Source: Psococerastis gibbosa
Taxonomy: Eukaryota; Arthropoda; Insecta; Psocodea; Psocidae
Reading direction: 5' to 3'
Assembly (NCBI GenBank): GCA_963971405.1
Contig: OZ020486.1
Span: forward strand, 28,233,419-28,297,418
DNA: 64,000 nucleotides
Positions 63,101-64,000 of this stretch are shown here, piece by piece; the stretch's first letter is position 1, and each line of letters begins with the position of its first letter. The position numbers and the translations under genes are program-made. The notes beneath the pieces are model-generated. The model worked only from the letters and a program-made list of their open reading frames with translations. It was not told the DNA's origin and did no database searches.

Positions 63101-63504
63101 GGAATACCACTTGTCACACTCAGAATACCACTAATTGGGACCTTTTTAGATTAGAGTATTCAGAGTGGACTTATATCAGAAGGGAATTATAGATAAGCTT
63201 ATAAGATGGTATACCAAACATAACTTATAATAGAGTATGAACCTTAACATAGATACAACATAATAACATAGGGACAACTTAACAATACTGAGGAAAGATG
63301 GCTTCGGGTAGTATGAAATCGTACTTACACGTATTATGTATTATGTATTACGGGTGTACTCAATTTGGTTTGGGAAAATAAAATGAAGAGAAACAATAGC
63401 TGCATCAATATCTGTATATAGGTGTATCTGTATTACCGTTTGAAAAGGAATACTGCACCGACAGCTCCGCTATATTCTAAAGGGTGGTATGTGGCGGTGT
63501 GAAA

Positions 63505-63927
63505 ATGGTTTATTTTTGCCCCCAGAGCCAAACTAACAGAGGGCAATTTTATTAGAAACGACTACAATGTACTATTTGTGAAGTTAAAAGAAATCGTCGG
63601 AGCCGTTTTTGAGAAATCAACTTTAAACCATTTTTTTTTTTTCAGTTTTTGGAGGGTAGAATCCCCCAAACTTGATTAGCCCAAAGTAATAAAACAAATC
63701 TGAGGTATGATTTTTGTGAACCTACATGTCAAAATTCATCCAAGTCAAATCCAAGAATAGTTTGGCCACAAATCGACGAATAAACATAAAGACAGCAGAC
63801 AAATCGTGAAAACCACTGTTTTTGGGTTTCTGGGATCTAAAAACGTTTAAATCCATTAAAATCTCGAAATCGAAAATTTCGACCATCACAAAGCTTTCCT
63901 ACTACAAGCGTTTAAATAGGAAAGCGA
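63505..63927 (+). mobile_element. LINE family A, 5'-truncated copy 3
   Basis: Opposite orientation to the other two. It begins in the UTR at TTTTTGCCCCCAGAGCCAAA and runs to CCATCACAAAGCTTTCCTAC and GGAAAGCGATAA. More diverged than copies 1 and 2. Confidence 0.7.
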
Positions 63928-64000
63928 TAAATAGGTACTCTGTAGGTACAAATAAATTACTAAGACAGACCCCGATCCCCGAAATTATTTGTTTGAAGAA

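Overview
The window looks like eukaryotic nuclear DNA from an arthropod, most likely an insect. It is AT-rich, and its two recognisable protein-coding genes are intron-split cuticle genes with GT-AG introns, a very short first coding exon and Rebers-Riddiford (RR) chitin-binding domains. The N-terminus and C-terminus of the first gene match the hallmark ends of insect pro-resilin. I cannot place the species; a crustacean is not excluded.

Genes. Both genes are on the minus strand. (1) Pro-resilin, 3927-8479, has seven coding exons and an inferred 555-residue product: signal peptide, elastic YGPP-type repeats, RR domain, Gly/Pro/Gln-rich tail ending GYRY. (2) A smaller RR cuticle protein with resilin-like low-complexity segments, 23731-28439, has four coding exons and about 232 residues. 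Each has a TATA box, a TCATTC initiator-like site and a leader of about 35 nt. Together they suggest a locus for rubber-like cuticle: secreted proteins that bind chitin and supply tyrosine-containing disordered segments.

Everything else I can identify is mobile or repetitive DNA. It includes: foldback MITEs with target duplications (Tc1/mariner-like TA, PIF/Harbinger-like TAA, hAT-like 8 bp, TTAA-type); a tRNA-derived SINE family in five copies; remnants of at least three non-LTR retrotransposons (two RT C-terminal fragments, a third with RT end plus 3' UTR, and short 3' tails); a Helitron-like relic; and a nine-copy 209-bp tandem array at 12294-14152.

The most interesting signal is a dispersed repeat that carries a hammerhead-ribozyme-like fold. 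The copy at 19197-19250 keeps the full conserved core and a bulged stem I; three other copies (about 10.0, 10.5 and 18.2 kb) keep stem II pairing although their cores are decayed. A second family at 19.5 kb carries a compact hammerhead-like motif and reappears head-to-head at 40.7 kb, an arrangement reminiscent of Penelope-like elements.

From about 28.5 kb to the end I recognise no host gene. Large parts may be introns or intergenic DNA, and short exons could have been missed.
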